From Verrucomicrobiota bacterium (GTDB lineage Bacteria; Verrucomicrobiota; Verrucomicrobiia; Chthoniobacterales; UBA10450): a stretch of 41,127 nt of DNA. Below are positions 17,056-25,821 of this stretch, piece after piece. The notes below the pieces were generated by a model, which worked only from the letters and a program-made list of their open reading frames with translations, was not told the DNA's origin and did not search any database. Position numbers and translations under genes: made by a program. The number at the start of each line of letters is the position of its first letter. Position 1 is the stretch's first letter. Where the stretch lies: the NCBI GenBank assembly GCA_003219195.1, contig QHPX01000144.1, positions 1 to 41,127 of the forward strand, in the 5' to 3' direction.

Positions 17056-18096
17056 ATGCGAAACGTAGCCCTTGTTTTTTTGTGCGCCATCACCTTCGCG
17101 CAAGCGCAAGGACCACGGCCAACGCCTGCTCCGTCCATCGTTTACGCCGTGCACGATCCGGATGCGATTAAAGATTACGAAGCAAATCCGCGCGTCCTGC
17201 ACACGATGGTGGATCGACTCGTTCTCGTTGCGACCGGGCAATCAGAAGTGGCCAAGGCGTGGGCGACGCTGGTTTCTCCGAATGACAAGATTGGAATCAA
17301 AATCTCAGCGGCAGGCGGCGAACTTTTCACGACGCACCATGATGTGGTCAAGGCGATCGTCGATGGTCTGGCCGCGGCCGGACATTCACGCGGCAGCATC
17401 ATCGTGTGGGACCGTTCTCTGGGCGGAATCAAGGACGCGGGTTATCGGCCAGGCTCCGACGGTTATCAATTGAAAGCGATTGCGCCGCGCGATGGCTACG
17501 ATGCCAAGGCGGTCCTTTCCGCGCCGTTCATCGGGAAATTGGTGTGGGGCGATCTCGAGTATCAGGGAAACAAAGGGAAAATGCCGCTTCTTTCCGATAC
17601 GGAGAACACGAGCAACTTAAGTCATTTCTCGCGCATCCTTTCGACTGAGGTCACAAAAATCATCAACGTTCCGGTGATGAGCAGCAGTGAAACCAACGGC
17701 ATCGCCGGTTGTCTCTATAACGTGACGATCCCGAACATCGACAACTGGCGCCGTTTTACCCAGGGCTTCGGTTTTGGCGCGGGGAGCATCGCGGAAATTT
17801 ACAGCACTCCGCTGATCGCAAAGAAAGTCGTGTTTAATGTGATGGACGGTCTGGTCGCGCAATATGCGGGAGGGCCGCAGTCGCAGCCGAACTACGCGCT
17901 GCATCACGCCACGCTCTACGCGAGCAAGGATCCAGTGGCGCTGGACATCGTTGCGTTGAAACGATTGGAGGAATGGCGCGCTCGCTCGAGCCTGCCGGCC
18001 ATCGGTCACATGGCGGATTACGTAAAGGTTGCAGGTCAGCTCGGTCTTGGAAACTCGGACCCGAATCGCATCGAGATCAAGAATGCAGGGCGCTAA
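17056..18096 (+). CDS. Secreted DUF362-domain protein
   Basis: This is a 346-aa protein with a signal peptide (MRNVALVFLCAITFAQA). The body has features of the DUF362 family: an early nucleophile-like region with DKIGIKISA, IIVWDRSLGGIKDAGYRPG, VTKIINVPVMSSSETNGIAGCLYN and a late DPVALDIVALKRL. Members are often linked to iron-sulfur or redox proteins, but the function is unsettled and no Fe-S cysteine motif is visible here. I chose ATG 17056 over the earlier in-frame codon (17032) because it puts the signal peptide at the N-terminus. Divergent from hemW. Confidence 0.75.
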   Translation: MRNVALVFLCAITFAQAQGPRPTPAPSIVYAVHDPDAIKDYEANPRVLHTMVDRLVLVATGQSEVAKAWATLVSPNDKIGIKISAAGGELFTTHHDVVKAIVDGLAAAGHSRGSIIVWDRSLGGIKDAGYRPGSDGYQLKAIAPRDGYDAKAVLSAPFIGKLVWGDLEYQGNKGKMPLLSDTENTSNLSHFSRILSTEVTKIINVPVMSSSETNGIAGCLYNVTIPNIDNWRRFTQGFGFGAGSIAEIYSTPLIAKKVVFNVMDGLVAQYAGGPQSQPNYALHHATLYASKDPVALDIVALKRLEEWRARSSLPAIGHMADYVKVAGQLGLGNSDPNRIEIKNAGR

Positions 18097-18136
18097 ATTT
18101 TGCGTGTGACAGTTTATAAAGCACGGAACTAATAGA

Positions 18137-19207
18137 ATGGCTTCCTCGCGATTTCACAGCCCGCTCCTGCGCTCAGTTTCGCGATCGTTCTACCTGTCCA
18201 TTCGTATTTTGCCGGCGCGACTGCGTGAACCGGTGGCGCTGGCCTATTTGCTGGCGCGGACGACGGATACCGTGGCAGACACCGCGCGAATTTCGGGAAC
18301 GCTGCGAGCGGAGACCCTTCAAACATTATCGAACGCGATCCAAGGCAAAGCTCCGCAAGGCTCCCTTGATTCGCTCGCCGCGACGAACTCACCCGTTCGG
18401 GTCGCCCGTCCATCTCGCTCGGCTTCCGTCGGCTCGATTGTCGATCTTGTCGCGTCGTTCGCGCCGTTGCAGGAAAATGCGAACGAGCGAGCGCTCGTTG
18501 AATCTTTGCCCCATTGTTTGGAATGGCTGGACCAGCTGAGCGCGGCTGACCGTAACGACGTTTGTGCCGTTCTTGAGAAAATCACCCGGGGCCAAACGTT
18601 CGATCTGCAATATTTCGATAACCCCGCCAACATTTGCGCGCTCGCCACCGCAGCCGATCTGGATGAATACACGTTTCTGGTCGCGGGTTGTGTCGGGGAA
18701 TTCTGGACGCGGCTTTGCTTTCGGCATCTCCCGAAGTTCGCAGAGCTGGGCGAACACGAGATGCTCGATCTCGGAAAGCGCTACGGAATGGGACTTCAGT
18801 TGATTAACATCCTGCGCGATGCCGGTTCCGATCTTCGAGCCGGACGATGTTATTTTCCGGAGGATGAATTGGCCGCGGTCCATATGCGCGCGGCGCAAAT
18901 TGTTCACGAGCCGGATCGCTTTCAACCAATCTATCAAAAGTGGGCTGAAAAGGCCGAGCGCGGGCTCGCGGCGGGAATGCAATATTCGCGGGCGATTCGA
19001 AATCGACGGGTCCGCGCCGCGACGGTTCTGCCGGCGCTGATCGGCGCGCGCACCGTCGCGCTTTTGCGCGACGCGGGCCGCACGGCGTTGCAGCGCAAGG
19101 TTAAAGTCCAACGCCGCGAAGTGCGCGGGATGATTGCCTCGGTCGCCATCACGCTCGCGGCACGGTCACAGATTGACGAGATGTTTCGCCGCTTTTCGAA
19201 ACTGTAG
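18137..19207 (+). CDS. Squalene/phytoene synthase-like protein with repeat-derived insert
   Basis: This is a head-to-head prenyltransferase of 356 aa, probably feeding hopanoid, squalene or carotenoid synthesis. It shows SVSRSFYLSIRILP, the first Asp-rich motif as ARTTDTVADT, and the second as LINILRDAGSDLRAGRCYFPEDEL with GMGLQLIN before it. About 28 residues (77-104, SLAATNSPVRVARPSRSAS and on) are encoded by copy B of the dispersed repeat in reverse orientation; ordinary homologues should lack them. The insert keeps the frame and lies between the two substrate-binding helices' scaffolds. The stop TAG (19205-19207) is formed by the end of a palindromic repeat. Squalene versus phytoene cannot be decided. 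Confidence 0.9.
   Translation: MASSRFHSPLLRSVSRSFYLSIRILPARLREPVALAYLLARTTDTVADTARISGTLRAETLQTLSNAIQGKAPQGSLDSLAATNSPVRVARPSRSASVGSIVDLVASFAPLQENANERALVESLPHCLEWLDQLSAADRNDVCAVLEKITRGQTFDLQYFDNPANICALATAADLDEYTFLVAGCVGEFWTRLCFRHLPKFAELGEHEMLDLGKRYGMGLQLINILRDAGSDLRAGRCYFPEDELAAVHMRAAQIVHEPDRFQPIYQKWAEKAERGLAAGMQYSRAIRNRRVRAATVLPALIGARTVALLRDAGRTALQRKVKVQRREVRGMIASVAITLAARSQIDEMFRRFSKL
18366..18448 (-). repeat. Dispersed ~85-bp coding-insert element, copy B (in squalene-synthase-like gene)
   Basis: Read on the minus strand it begins AAGATCGACAATCGAGCC and ends GCGAATCAA. Between them are GGAAGCCGAGCGA, ATGGACGGGC and CCCGAACGGGTGAG, aligning closely with copies C and D. It is antisense to the host gene and is still open in the host's frame, giving a Ser/Arg/Val-rich insert. 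Confidence 0.85.
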
Positions 19208-19262
19208 CGGCGAGCTATGACCGCCGAGCGAATTAATGCGACGCTCACAGAGCGCCGCTACA
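19203..19262. repeat. TGTAGCGGC palindromic repeat supplying both stop codons
   Basis: Ends TGTAGCGGCG and GCGCCGCTACA are inverted. The element lies between two convergent genes. The TAG in its left end is the stop of the squalene-synthase-like gene (19205-19207), and the TAG read from its right end (CTA 19258-19260) is the stop of the uracil-DNA glycosylase gene. Confidence 0.85.
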
Positions 19263-19989
19263 GAAAATAATTTCGTTGTTTCTCCGTGATCGGTCGTTCC
19301 AGGCGCTCCAGCACTTGAAGCATGTCTTCCCAGACTTTCCGTTTTTCCGAAGGTGCCTGGTTTCGCAGCAAATACGCCGGGTGATAAGTAATCATCAACG
19401 GCGTCCCGTTGTAAGAGTGCCATCTGCCGCGTAATTCCCGCATCGTCCCGCGCATCCCGAGCATGCCTTCGACGGCCACGGCGCCGAGCGCGACCAGGAC
19501 CTTCGGTTGAATAATGTCGATCTGTTCGACCAGATACGGCCGGCAGGTTTGCATCTCGAGTGGTGTCGGCGCCCGATTTCCAAATGAGCCGGGCGGCATA
19601 TCCGGCCGGCATTTGAGAATGTTCGCGATATAAACGTCCTCGCGCGCAAAACCCATCGCCTTGATGATTTTCGTGAGCAGCTGTCCGGCGCGTCCGACGA
19701 ACGGTTCGCCTTGCGCGTCTTCATCCGCGCCAGGCGCTTCGCCGATGAACATGATCTCAGCGTCCGGATTTCCTACGCCGAAAACCGTCTGCGTTCGCGA
19801 GCAGGCGAGGTGCGGACACTTGGTGCAAACGCGAACGCGTTCACGGACCGGCGCGAGCAGCGTGGCCTTGTCGGGAACACTGCGGTCGAGGCGCGTGAGC
19901 GAGATTCTCGATGCACGCGGCAATCGATCCCTCGTCTCGCGAATTTTCTCCAGCGCCGCGATGACGAGATCAAGAGCAGGTTCCTGCAT
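19258..19989 (-). CDS. Uracil-DNA glycosylase, family 4 (4Fe-4S)
   Basis: This base-excision-repair enzyme of 243 aa removes uracil from DNA. The iron-sulfur type is shown by [16 protein letters not shown] (C-x2-C) and later cysteines in ILKCRP and QTCRPYL. The catalytic motif is [23 protein letters not shown]; the second motif is TYHPAYLLR. The first about 45 residues are a non-conserved extension. Its last residues (EKQRNYFL) run into the palindromic repeat that gives the stop codon. It is divergent from queA with 56 nt between starts. Confidence 0.93.
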   Translation of the reverse strand: MQEPALDLVIAALEKIRETRDRLPRASRISLTRLDRSVPDKATLLAPVRERVRVCTKCPHLACSRTQTVFGVGNPDAEIMFIGEAPGADEDAQGEPFVGRAGQLLTKIIKAMGFAREDVYIANILKCRPDMPPGSFGNRAPTPLEMQTCRPYLVEQIDIIQPKVLVALGAVAVEGMLGMRGTMRELRGRWHSYNGTPLMITYHPAYLLRNQAPSEKRKVWEDMLQVLERLERPITEKQRNYFL

Positions 19990-20045
19990 CCAGGACGATC
20001 ATCCAAAATTTTGCGCACAACCGCAAATCCTTTGATGATGTCGAA

Positions 20046-21026
20046 ATGAATGCGCGACTTTCGGATTACGATTATGATCTGCCGTCCGACCTGATCGCGC
20101 AGCGACCGCTTCCGCGCCGCGACGGGTCCCGCATGATGGTTCTGCGTCGCGCTGCGCAGACAATCGAACATCGACAATTCACTGAATTAAAAATGCTGCT
20201 CAATTCGGGCGACCTGCTCGTTCTGAACGACACCCGAGTACTTTCGGCGAAAAAATTTTCCGATGACGGCGCGATTGAGTTCTTGTTTACGAAACGTATC
20301 GGTTCGGGGCGCTGGAAATGTCTGGTCAAACCTGGGCGAAAAATGCGCCTCGGCGCGACCTCTAAGATCGACAATGCGATTTTGCGCGTCGAGGAAATCT
20401 CGCCCGAGGGCGAGCGCATCGTGTCCCTAAATGAAGATGTCGATCTTTATGCTGGCGGTTCAATGCCTTTACCGCCGTATATCGGGCGCGAAAGCGACGC
20501 TGAGGACGAGAGGCGTTACCAGACGATTTTTGCCGACGGGCCCGGCGCGCTGGCCGCGCCAACCGCCGGCCTTCACTTCACCCGGGAAATTCTGGACGAA
20601 ATTCCTCATGCATTCGTGACCTTGCATGTCGGCACCGGAACATTTTTGCCGGTGCGATCGGAAAACATCCGCGCGCATCGCATGCATCCCGAGCAATTTT
20701 CTATTTCACCGGAGGCCGCCGAGAAGATCGACAATGCAAAACGGACTCTCGCGGTCGGAACAACAACAGTGCGGGTGCTGGAATCGGCGCGTCGTCAAAA
20801 TGGGAAATTGCTTCCGCAAGCCGGCTCGACCGATCTTTTCATTTGCCCGCCTTATCGCTTCCGGTATGTCGATCTTCTTTTCACGAATTTTCATCTGCCG
20901 CGCTCGACGCTGCTCATGCTAGTGTGTGCATTCGCGGGACGGGATTTCGTTCTTGCCGCGTACCAGGAAGCAATCCGCGAGCGCTATCGTTTCTACAGCT
21001 ATGGCGACTGCATGTTGATTCTGTAG
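20046..21026 (+). CDS. queA: S-adenosylmethionine:tRNA ribosyltransferase-isomerase
   Basis: QueA transfers and isomerises the ribose of SAM onto 7-aminomethyl-7-deazaguanine in tRNA, making epoxyqueuosine. The protein is 326 aa. Recognisable segments are YDLPSDLIAQRPLPRRDGSRMMVL at the start, LLVLNDTRVL, PLPPYI, the GPGALAAPTAGLHFT signature and NFHLPRSTLLMLVCAFAG near the end. The stop TAG (21024-21026) is part of the palindromic repeat at 21023-21072. Four copies of the 10-mer motif occur within about 510 nt (20364, 20438, 20724, 20867), the densest cluster in the window. Confidence 0.96.
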   Translation: MNARLSDYDYDLPSDLIAQRPLPRRDGSRMMVLRRAAQTIEHRQFTELKMLLNSGDLLVLNDTRVLSAKKFSDDGAIEFLFTKRIGSGRWKCLVKPGRKMRLGATSKIDNAILRVEEISPEGERIVSLNEDVDLYAGGSMPLPPYIGRESDAEDERRYQTIFADGPGALAAPTAGLHFTREILDEIPHAFVTLHVGTGTFLPVRSENIRAHRMHPEQFSISPEAAEKIDNAKRTLAVGTTTVRVLESARRQNGKLLPQAGSTDLFICPPYRFRYVDLLFTNFHLPRSTLLMLVCAFAGRDFVLAAYQEAIRERYRFYSYGDCMLIL

Positions 21027-21072
21027 GGGGAGCTGTCCGCTTCCCATGGGACGAAAACGTCGTCCCCCTACA
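21023..21072. repeat. TGTAGGGGGAGCTG palindromic repeat
   Basis: The inverted ends are TGTAGGGGG and CCCCCTACA. The inner part, GCTGTCCGCTTCCC, matches the reverse complement of the element at 4892-4960. It provides the TAG stop of queA and separates it from the thioesterase gene. Confidence 0.75.
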
Positions 21073-21104
21073 GATTTTCTTCCGTTGTGTTATTCTCCGC
21101 GCGA

Positions 21105-21497
21105 ATGGACGATGTCGATCAACCGAAAGGCGAGCTTGTCATTCAGACGATCGCGATGCCGAAGGACACCAATCGGAACGGCGACATTTTCGGCGGCTGG
21201 TTAATGTCGCAAATGGATTTGGGCAGCGGCATTCTCGCTGCGAAAACGTCGCAGGCTCGCGTCGTCACGGTGGCGATGAAAGGGATGTCGTTCCTTCATC
21301 CTGTGCGCGTGGGGGACACCGTTGCGTGTTACGCCTGGGTCGAGCGAATCGGCCGCACTTCGATGACCATTCCTGTGGAAGTTTGGGTGACGCGTTACAT
21401 GACCGGCGAGCAACTCCGCGTCACGCATGGCGTTTTCACTTACGTCGCGGTTAATGACGCCGGAAAACCGATCCCGGTAAAACGCGCGCCAACTTGA
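21105..21497 (+). CDS. Acyl-CoA thioesterase, YciA type (hotdog fold)
   Basis: This is a 130-aa single hotdog-domain thioesterase that hydrolyses acyl-CoA. The conserved pattern NRNGDIFGGWLMSQMD contains the catalytic Asp region typical of YciA/acyl-CoA thioester hydrolases. RVVTVAMKGMSFLHPVRVGD and VTHGVFTYVAV follow. ATG 21105 is preferred to an upstream codon at 21087, which would add residues read through the intergenic repeat side. Confidence 0.88.
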   Translation: MDDVDQPKGELVIQTIAMPKDTNRNGDIFGGWLMSQMDLGSGILAAKTSQARVVTVAMKGMSFLHPVRVGDTVACYAWVERIGRTSMTIPVEVWVTRYMTGEQLRVTHGVFTYVAVNDAGKPIPVKRAPT

Positions 21498-21505
21498 CGA
21501 ATTCG

Positions 21506-21796
21506 CTATTGCTCGGTTTGCGAATCGCTCGTCGTTACCGATTGTGGCGAAGGCGCAGCATCAACGACGTCGGCGCTGACTTTATTCTCCGAAGGCGCGG
21601 AAGCGGGTACGGCCATTTGCGGCATTTTCATTTTCGATCTTTGACGGTCGCGCGTGTAGCTGCATTTTCTCACGTATTTTTCGTAGGCGAGTTGTTGGCG
21701 TCCGCTTTTGGTAAAGTGTGCACAACCGGGCAGAATCAAACAAACGACCAAGATGACGGCCAATGATGTGAGAATTCGTTCCAGCATTCTTTCCAT
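21506..21796 (-). CDS. Small putative lipoprotein
   Basis: This is a 96-aa protein of unknown function. A lipoprotein signal ends in the lipobox LILPGC (Cys about residue 19 from ATG 21796, or about residue 16 from ATG 21787). A basic, Tyr/Lys/Arg-rich segment (QLAYEKYVRKCSYTRDRQRSK, in part) and a Ser/Pro/Thr-rich tail follow. The frame is open upstream to 21847, but the lipoprotein signal favours the internal start. It converges with the thioesterase gene, 8 nt apart. Confidence 0.6.
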   Translation of the reverse strand: MERMLERILTSLAVILVVCLILPGCAHFTKSGRQQLAYEKYVRKCSYTRDRQRSKMKMPQMAVPASAPSENKVSADVVDAAPSPQSVTTSDSQTEQ

Positions 21797-21889
21797 GGAG
21801 CAGAACTCGTGCGAAGCGACGCTCTCCGCGTCGTGGCCGCCTGGCACTGCGCTCTTTGCAGGAGACGCTTTCCCCGTTAATTGGGATCG

Positions 21890-23122
21890 ATGACGAAATT
21901 CGCTTATCTCTTCGAGCGGTTTCCGTCGTTTTCACAAACCTTCTGCTATCGAGAGGTCGCTGAGCTGGATCGACAAGGCTCGACCCCGCCCATTTTCTCG
22001 ATTCGTAAGCCGAAGGACGAGCCGCCGCAGGATTGGGACGAGCGCATTATAAACCGTGTCCATTATCTGCCCGGGGAAAAGGAGTTGTTGGACGACGTCC
22101 ATCGAGCTTCGAAAAAGGGAAACCTAACGGGAGAGATCGTTGCCGCGCTTGATGAATGGGAACGGCGAACCGATTTTCTCCGTCTTTATCAGGCGATTTA
22201 TATTGGGTTGCGCCTGCCCAATCTCGGAATTCGCCACGTCCACGCGCACTTCGCCGGTCTCGCCGCGCGCACCGCTTGTTGGATCGACAAGTTCTTCGGC
22301 ATCAATTTCAGCTTTACCGCGCACGCAAACGACATTTTCACGCCGCGACACTTCGAAATCGGCCTCGATAAACTTGTCGATGCCGCGCGCGCCATCGTTA
22401 CCGAGACCGACTACGCAGCAAAGTTTTTAAAAGAGCGCTTTCCAGACCGCGCGGACCGAATCCATCGCATTTACAACGGATTAAATCTCGCTGAATTCCA
22501 GCGCGCCGATTTCTCGGCCGCGCCGCCGTCGATCGTTGCCATCGGCCGTTTGATCGACAAAAAGGGATTCGGTGATTTGATCCACGCCTGTCGAGTACTC
22601 AAAGACAGCGGAAAATTATTTCGCTGCGAGATCATTGGCGAAGGCCCGCTCGAAAAAGAGTTGCGCCGGCAGATCGACGGATTCGATCTGCAAAATTACG
22701 TCCAGCTGCTCGGGGCAAAACCGCAACGTGAAATCGCGGAGCATTTGGCGGCGGGAACAGTTTTTGTCCTCCCGAGCGTGATCGATGCCGACGGCGGCAT
22801 GGATAATCTGCCCACCGTAATCATGGAAGCGATGGCGACGGGATTGCCGGTCATTTCGACCGCGATCGGCGGAATTCCAGAAATGGTCATTGAAAATGAG
22901 ACGGGAATTCTTGTACCTCCTCACGATGCCGGTGCGCTCGGCCGCGCCATTGAAAAAGTGATCGTCGATCTTTCACTCGCGCGGCGCTTGGGTGAGCAGG
23001 GACAGAAGCGCGCCCGCGAGCTTTTCTCGATCGACAAAAATGCGCGGTCGCTAATTCGGATTTTCGAAGAGCTCGCCGATTCGAAGATCGACAATCTCAA
23101 AGCAGATCGCGAACGCAGTTGA
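21890..23122 (+). CDS. Family-4 glycosyltransferase, WcaL-like
   Basis: This is a 410-aa GT-B glycosyltransferase, probably for exopolysaccharide or LPS. The N-terminus FAYLFERFPSFSQTF is typical of the WcaL/colanic-acid subgroup. The middle has HVHAHFAGLAARTA and FTAHANDIF. The C-terminal GT4 domain has AIGRLIDKKGFGDLI, EIIGEGPLEKEL and the E-x7-E region VIMEAMATGLPVI. With gmd and fcl in the same window, a fucose-containing polymer is conceivable, but the substrate is unknown. Its last 26 nt overlap the opcA gene on the other strand. An AAGATCGACA motif (23094) encodes SKIDN at the very end. Confidence 0.88.
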   Translation: MTKFAYLFERFPSFSQTFCYREVAELDRQGSTPPIFSIRKPKDEPPQDWDERIINRVHYLPGEKELLDDVHRASKKGNLTGEIVAALDEWERRTDFLRLYQAIYIGLRLPNLGIRHVHAHFAGLAARTACWIDKFFGINFSFTAHANDIFTPRHFEIGLDKLVDAARAIVTETDYAAKFLKERFPDRADRIHRIYNGLNLAEFQRADFSAAPPSIVAIGRLIDKKGFGDLIHACRVLKDSGKLFRCEIIGEGPLEKELRRQIDGFDLQNYVQLLGAKPQREIAEHLAAGTVFVLPSVIDADGGMDNLPTVIMEAMATGLPVISTAIGGIPEMVIENETGILVPPHDAGALGRAIEKVIVDLSLARRLGEQGQKRARELFSIDKNARSLIRIFEELADSKIDNLKADRERS

Positions 23123-24155
23123 CCGCGCGCAGATAAACATTGTGCGGTCCGCCGCGCATCAGCTCCTGGCTCATCAACTCCACTGGATCGTTACTTTGCG
23201 CCGGCATTAATTGTGACATTCGTTTGTCGCCCGGGTTGCCGCGCGAAACTTCCAGCAGATCGCCGCACTTCGCGGGCGCAACAATAAATTCTATGTCGCG
23301 CGAGTTCAGAATGATGCGACCGATCGGTTCACCGGAGTGCTCGCGCAGTTCGATGTCGATCTTGCGTCGGGGCGAGTCGCTAAACTTCAGTCTGTTCTCA
23401 TCTCTCGTTTTCTCGGCACGCCAGTTTAATTGAGCCGCGAGCCAACCGGCCAAAAGCACCGCGGTCGATCTGAAATCGGGCGCGAAATCAATCCGCGCGC
23501 TTTCGATTTCGGCGAAATGATGGTGCGAGGCCGGATGATCGAAAAATTGCGCGATCGCAAAACGGACTTTGTCCAGCCGCGTCCAATTCAAATCGCAAAG
23601 CACGACGCGCTGTCGTGCCTCTTGCTGCGCCGTCTCGACGAGCCGCATTTGTGCAGCAAAACTGCTCCACGTTTGGCTGTCGTAAATGAGCCGGTCGACC
23701 CACGCCCATAGCTGAGGGTCCATCGGGTCATGAAATTCGTCTTGCCACCAAAGATAAAAAGGCAGGTCCGAATCGAGATGCGAGAAAACGATGCTGGGCA
23801 TCAGATTCGTGCAAGGCCCTTCAAGTCGAAATGAGAGCTGCTCGGAGCAGATCTTTTTGCCCCCGGCACGGCTGATGTGGCAGTGCGCGCTGAGCCAAGC
23901 TTCAACACGATTCTCCTTCGCTTTGCAATTCGCGCCAATGACAATCGCGCGGCAAGCGTGATTCTCCGCGATCTTCGCGATGATCTGCGTATTCTTTTCG
24001 AGCGAGCCGGGCGCTTCGCTGTAAATGGCAAGATTAATCAGCGACGCGCGGGTCATCGAGCCTTCGCTCTCTGCCCAAAGCTTTTTCAGCTCCTTGTCGA
24101 TTTTGCCGATCTCGACAGCGAGCCCGAGCGAATAATTTTCAGCGATTGCAGGCAT
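23097..24155 (-). CDS. opcA: Glucose-6-phosphate dehydrogenase assembly protein OpcA
   Basis: OpcA is an allosteric activator/assembly factor for Zwf, best known from cyanobacteria and actinobacteria. The protein is 352 aa. Its family features include IIAKIAENHACRAIVI, a central LPFYLWWQDE and the RVVLCDLNWTRLDKVR block. It starts 3 nt after the zwf stop on the same strand, so the two are one operon and the assignment is strong. The 3' end overlaps the convergent glycosyltransferase by 26 nt. One 10-mer motif (23354) encodes RKID. Confidence 0.88.
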   Translation of the reverse strand: MPAIAENYSLGLAVEIGKIDKELKKLWAESEGSMTRASLINLAIYSEAPGSLEKNTQIIAKIAENHACRAIVIGANCKAKENRVEAWLSAHCHISRAGGKKICSEQLSFRLEGPCTNLMPSIVFSHLDSDLPFYLWWQDEFHDPMDPQLWAWVDRLIYDSQTWSSFAAQMRLVETAQQEARQRVVLCDLNWTRLDKVRFAIAQFFDHPASHHHFAEIESARIDFAPDFRSTAVLLAGWLAAQLNWRAEKTRDENRLKFSDSPRRKIDIELREHSGEPIGRIILNSRDIEFIVAPAKCGDLLEVSRGNPGDKRMSQLMPAQSNDPVELMSQELMRGGPHNVYLRAVNCVRDLL

Positions 24156-24158
24156 ACG

Positions 24159-25706
24159 TCACAATCTCCTCCAGGCGCGTCCATCGCGCGCGAGTAGATC
24201 GTCGGCTTCTTCCGGGCCCCACGAGCCGGCCGGATAAAAAAACAAATCAGGCGCATCTTTTTTCGCGACCCACGCATTTTCAATGATGTCGATAAAAGCC
24301 CACGCTTCCTCGACTTCATCGCGCCGGGCAAAGAGAGTGGCATCGCCACTCATGGCATCGAGCAGCAAACGTTCGTATGCCTCCGGGCTGGCTTTGCCGA
24401 ACGAAGTTCCGTAATGAAAATCCATTTTCACCGGCTGGATGCGGAAGCTGGTGCCCGGCATTTTTGCCTGCATGCGCAATGAAATTCCTTCATCCGGCTG
24501 AATCCGAATAACGAGTACGTTTTGGTCGAGTGTTACGGCTTCCTTGTTAAACAAAACGGCGGGCGCTTTTTTGAAGTGCACGGAAATCTCAGTGCCCGAT
24601 TTGGGAAGCCGTTTCCCGACGCGCATGTAAATCGGGAGGTCTGACCAGCGCCAGTTGTCGATGTACAAACGCAAGGCCACGAACGTTTCCGTTGTGGAAT
24701 CTGTTTTGACTTTTTCTTCCTCCCGGTAACCGGCGACCGATTTGCCGTTGATCGCCCCCTGCGCGTACTGGCCGCGCACAACGGCCGAGGCGATTTCACC
24801 CTGAGAAAAACGGCGAAGCGAACGAACGACCTTCACTTTTTCATCACGGATGCTATCGGCGCTCAAATCGGTGGGCGGCTCCATCGCGACGAGACAGAGC
24901 AGTTGGAGCAAATGATTCTGCACCATGTCGCGCAACGCGCCCGCGCCTTCGTAGTAACCGGCGCGACCTTCGACTCCGAGCGTTTCCGCGGCGGTAATCT
25001 GGACATGATCGACATAGTGCCTGTTCCAAAGCGGCGCGAAGATCGCATTCGCAAAGCGCAGCACCAGAATGTTCTGGGCTGTTTCTTTCCCGAGAAAATG
25101 ATCGATCCGATAGGTTTGTTCTTCTGCGAAAGAATTGCGGACGATGCGATTGAGTTCGCGCGCGGACGCAAGATCGGTTCCGAACGGTTTTTCGACGATA
25201 ACCCGCGCCCAGCTCCCTTCGCACGTTTTGTTCAAACCTGCCGCCTTCAAGTTTTTCAGGATCGGTTCGAACTGATCAGGCGCGGCCGCGAAATAAAAAA
25301 GACGATTGCCGCGTGTCCCCCGCTGCTTGTCGATCTTGTCCAGACGTTGCGCCAAACTTTTGTAGCCGGACTCGTCTTCAAATTCGCTCTGGTGATAAAA
25401 AATGGATTGCGCGAAAGTTTTCCAGATTTCGTCGCGCACCGTTTGCCGGGAGAATTTTCGTGTCGCGTCCTCGAGCTCGCGTCGAAATTCGTCATCGCTT
25501 TTTTCGCGACGCGCAAAGCCAACGACCGCGACCGCGGGCGGCAGCTCGCCGTCGGCCGCGAGATTGTAGAGAGCGGGGATGAGCTTGCGATGAGTGAGGT
25601 CGCCGGTCGCGCCGAAAATCACGATGCTGCACAGCTGTGGCACGGCGCGGTTGGACAGACCTTCGCGCAACGGATTTGTTTGCTGTTGTTCGCTAGTCCG
25701 GTTCAT
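24159..25706 (-). CDS. zwf: Glucose-6-phosphate 1-dehydrogenase
   Basis: Zwf oxidises glucose-6-phosphate to 6-phosphogluconolactone, the NADP-reducing entry of the pentose phosphate pathway. The protein is 515 aa. The cofactor loop is [18 protein letters not shown]. The active site is [16 protein letters not shown] with the substrate-binding [18 protein letters not shown] and the C-terminal [13 protein letters not shown]-like end ([15 protein letters not shown]) are typical. opcA follows directly. The upstream 115 nt contains a palindromic repeat that belongs to the 3' end of the next gene in the same direction. Confidence 0.97.
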   Translation of the reverse strand: MNRTSEQQQTNPLREGLSNRAVPQLCSIVIFGATGDLTHRKLIPALYNLAADGELPPAVAVVGFARREKSDDEFRRELEDATRKFSRQTVRDEIWKTFAQSIFYHQSEFEDESGYKSLAQRLDKIDKQRGTRGNRLFYFAAAPDQFEPILKNLKAAGLNKTCEGSWARVIVEKPFGTDLASARELNRIVRNSFAEEQTYRIDHFLGKETAQNILVLRFANAIFAPLWNRHYVDHVQITAAETLGVEGRAGYYEGAGALRDMVQNHLLQLLCLVAMEPPTDLSADSIRDEKVKVVRSLRRFSQGEIASAVVRGQYAQGAINGKSVAGYREEEKVKTDSTTETFVALRLYIDNWRWSDLPIYMRVGKRLPKSGTEISVHFKKAPAVLFNKEAVTLDQNVLVIRIQPDEGISLRMQAKMPGTSFRIQPVKMDFHYGTSFGKASPEAYERLLLDAMSGDATLFARRDEVEEAWAFIDIIENAWVAKKDAPDLFFYPAGSWGPEEADDLLARDGRAWRRL

Positions 25707-25763
25707 CGTTGGAGCGTCCGCAAATTACGCAGATTTCCGGAGATTATGTAAGGCGAATCTTCT

Positions 25764-25820
25764 CTAGCGGCGGTCTATGACCGCCGGCCAGTGATGCGAC
25801 GCTCATAGAGCGCCGCTACA
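25764..25820. repeat. CTAGCGGCGG...GCCGCTACA palindromic repeat
   Basis: The inverted ends CTAGCGGCG and CGCCGCTA(CA) and the inner GGTCTATGACC hairpin match the element at 15812 and 19203. It lies just past the stop of the phosphatase-GlyA gene and upstream of zwf on the minus strand. Confidence 0.8.
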
Positions 25821-25821
25821 A

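Noticed and set aside
24903-25751. 282-aa open frame on the plus strand
   Set aside because: Antisense to zwf, which is certain.
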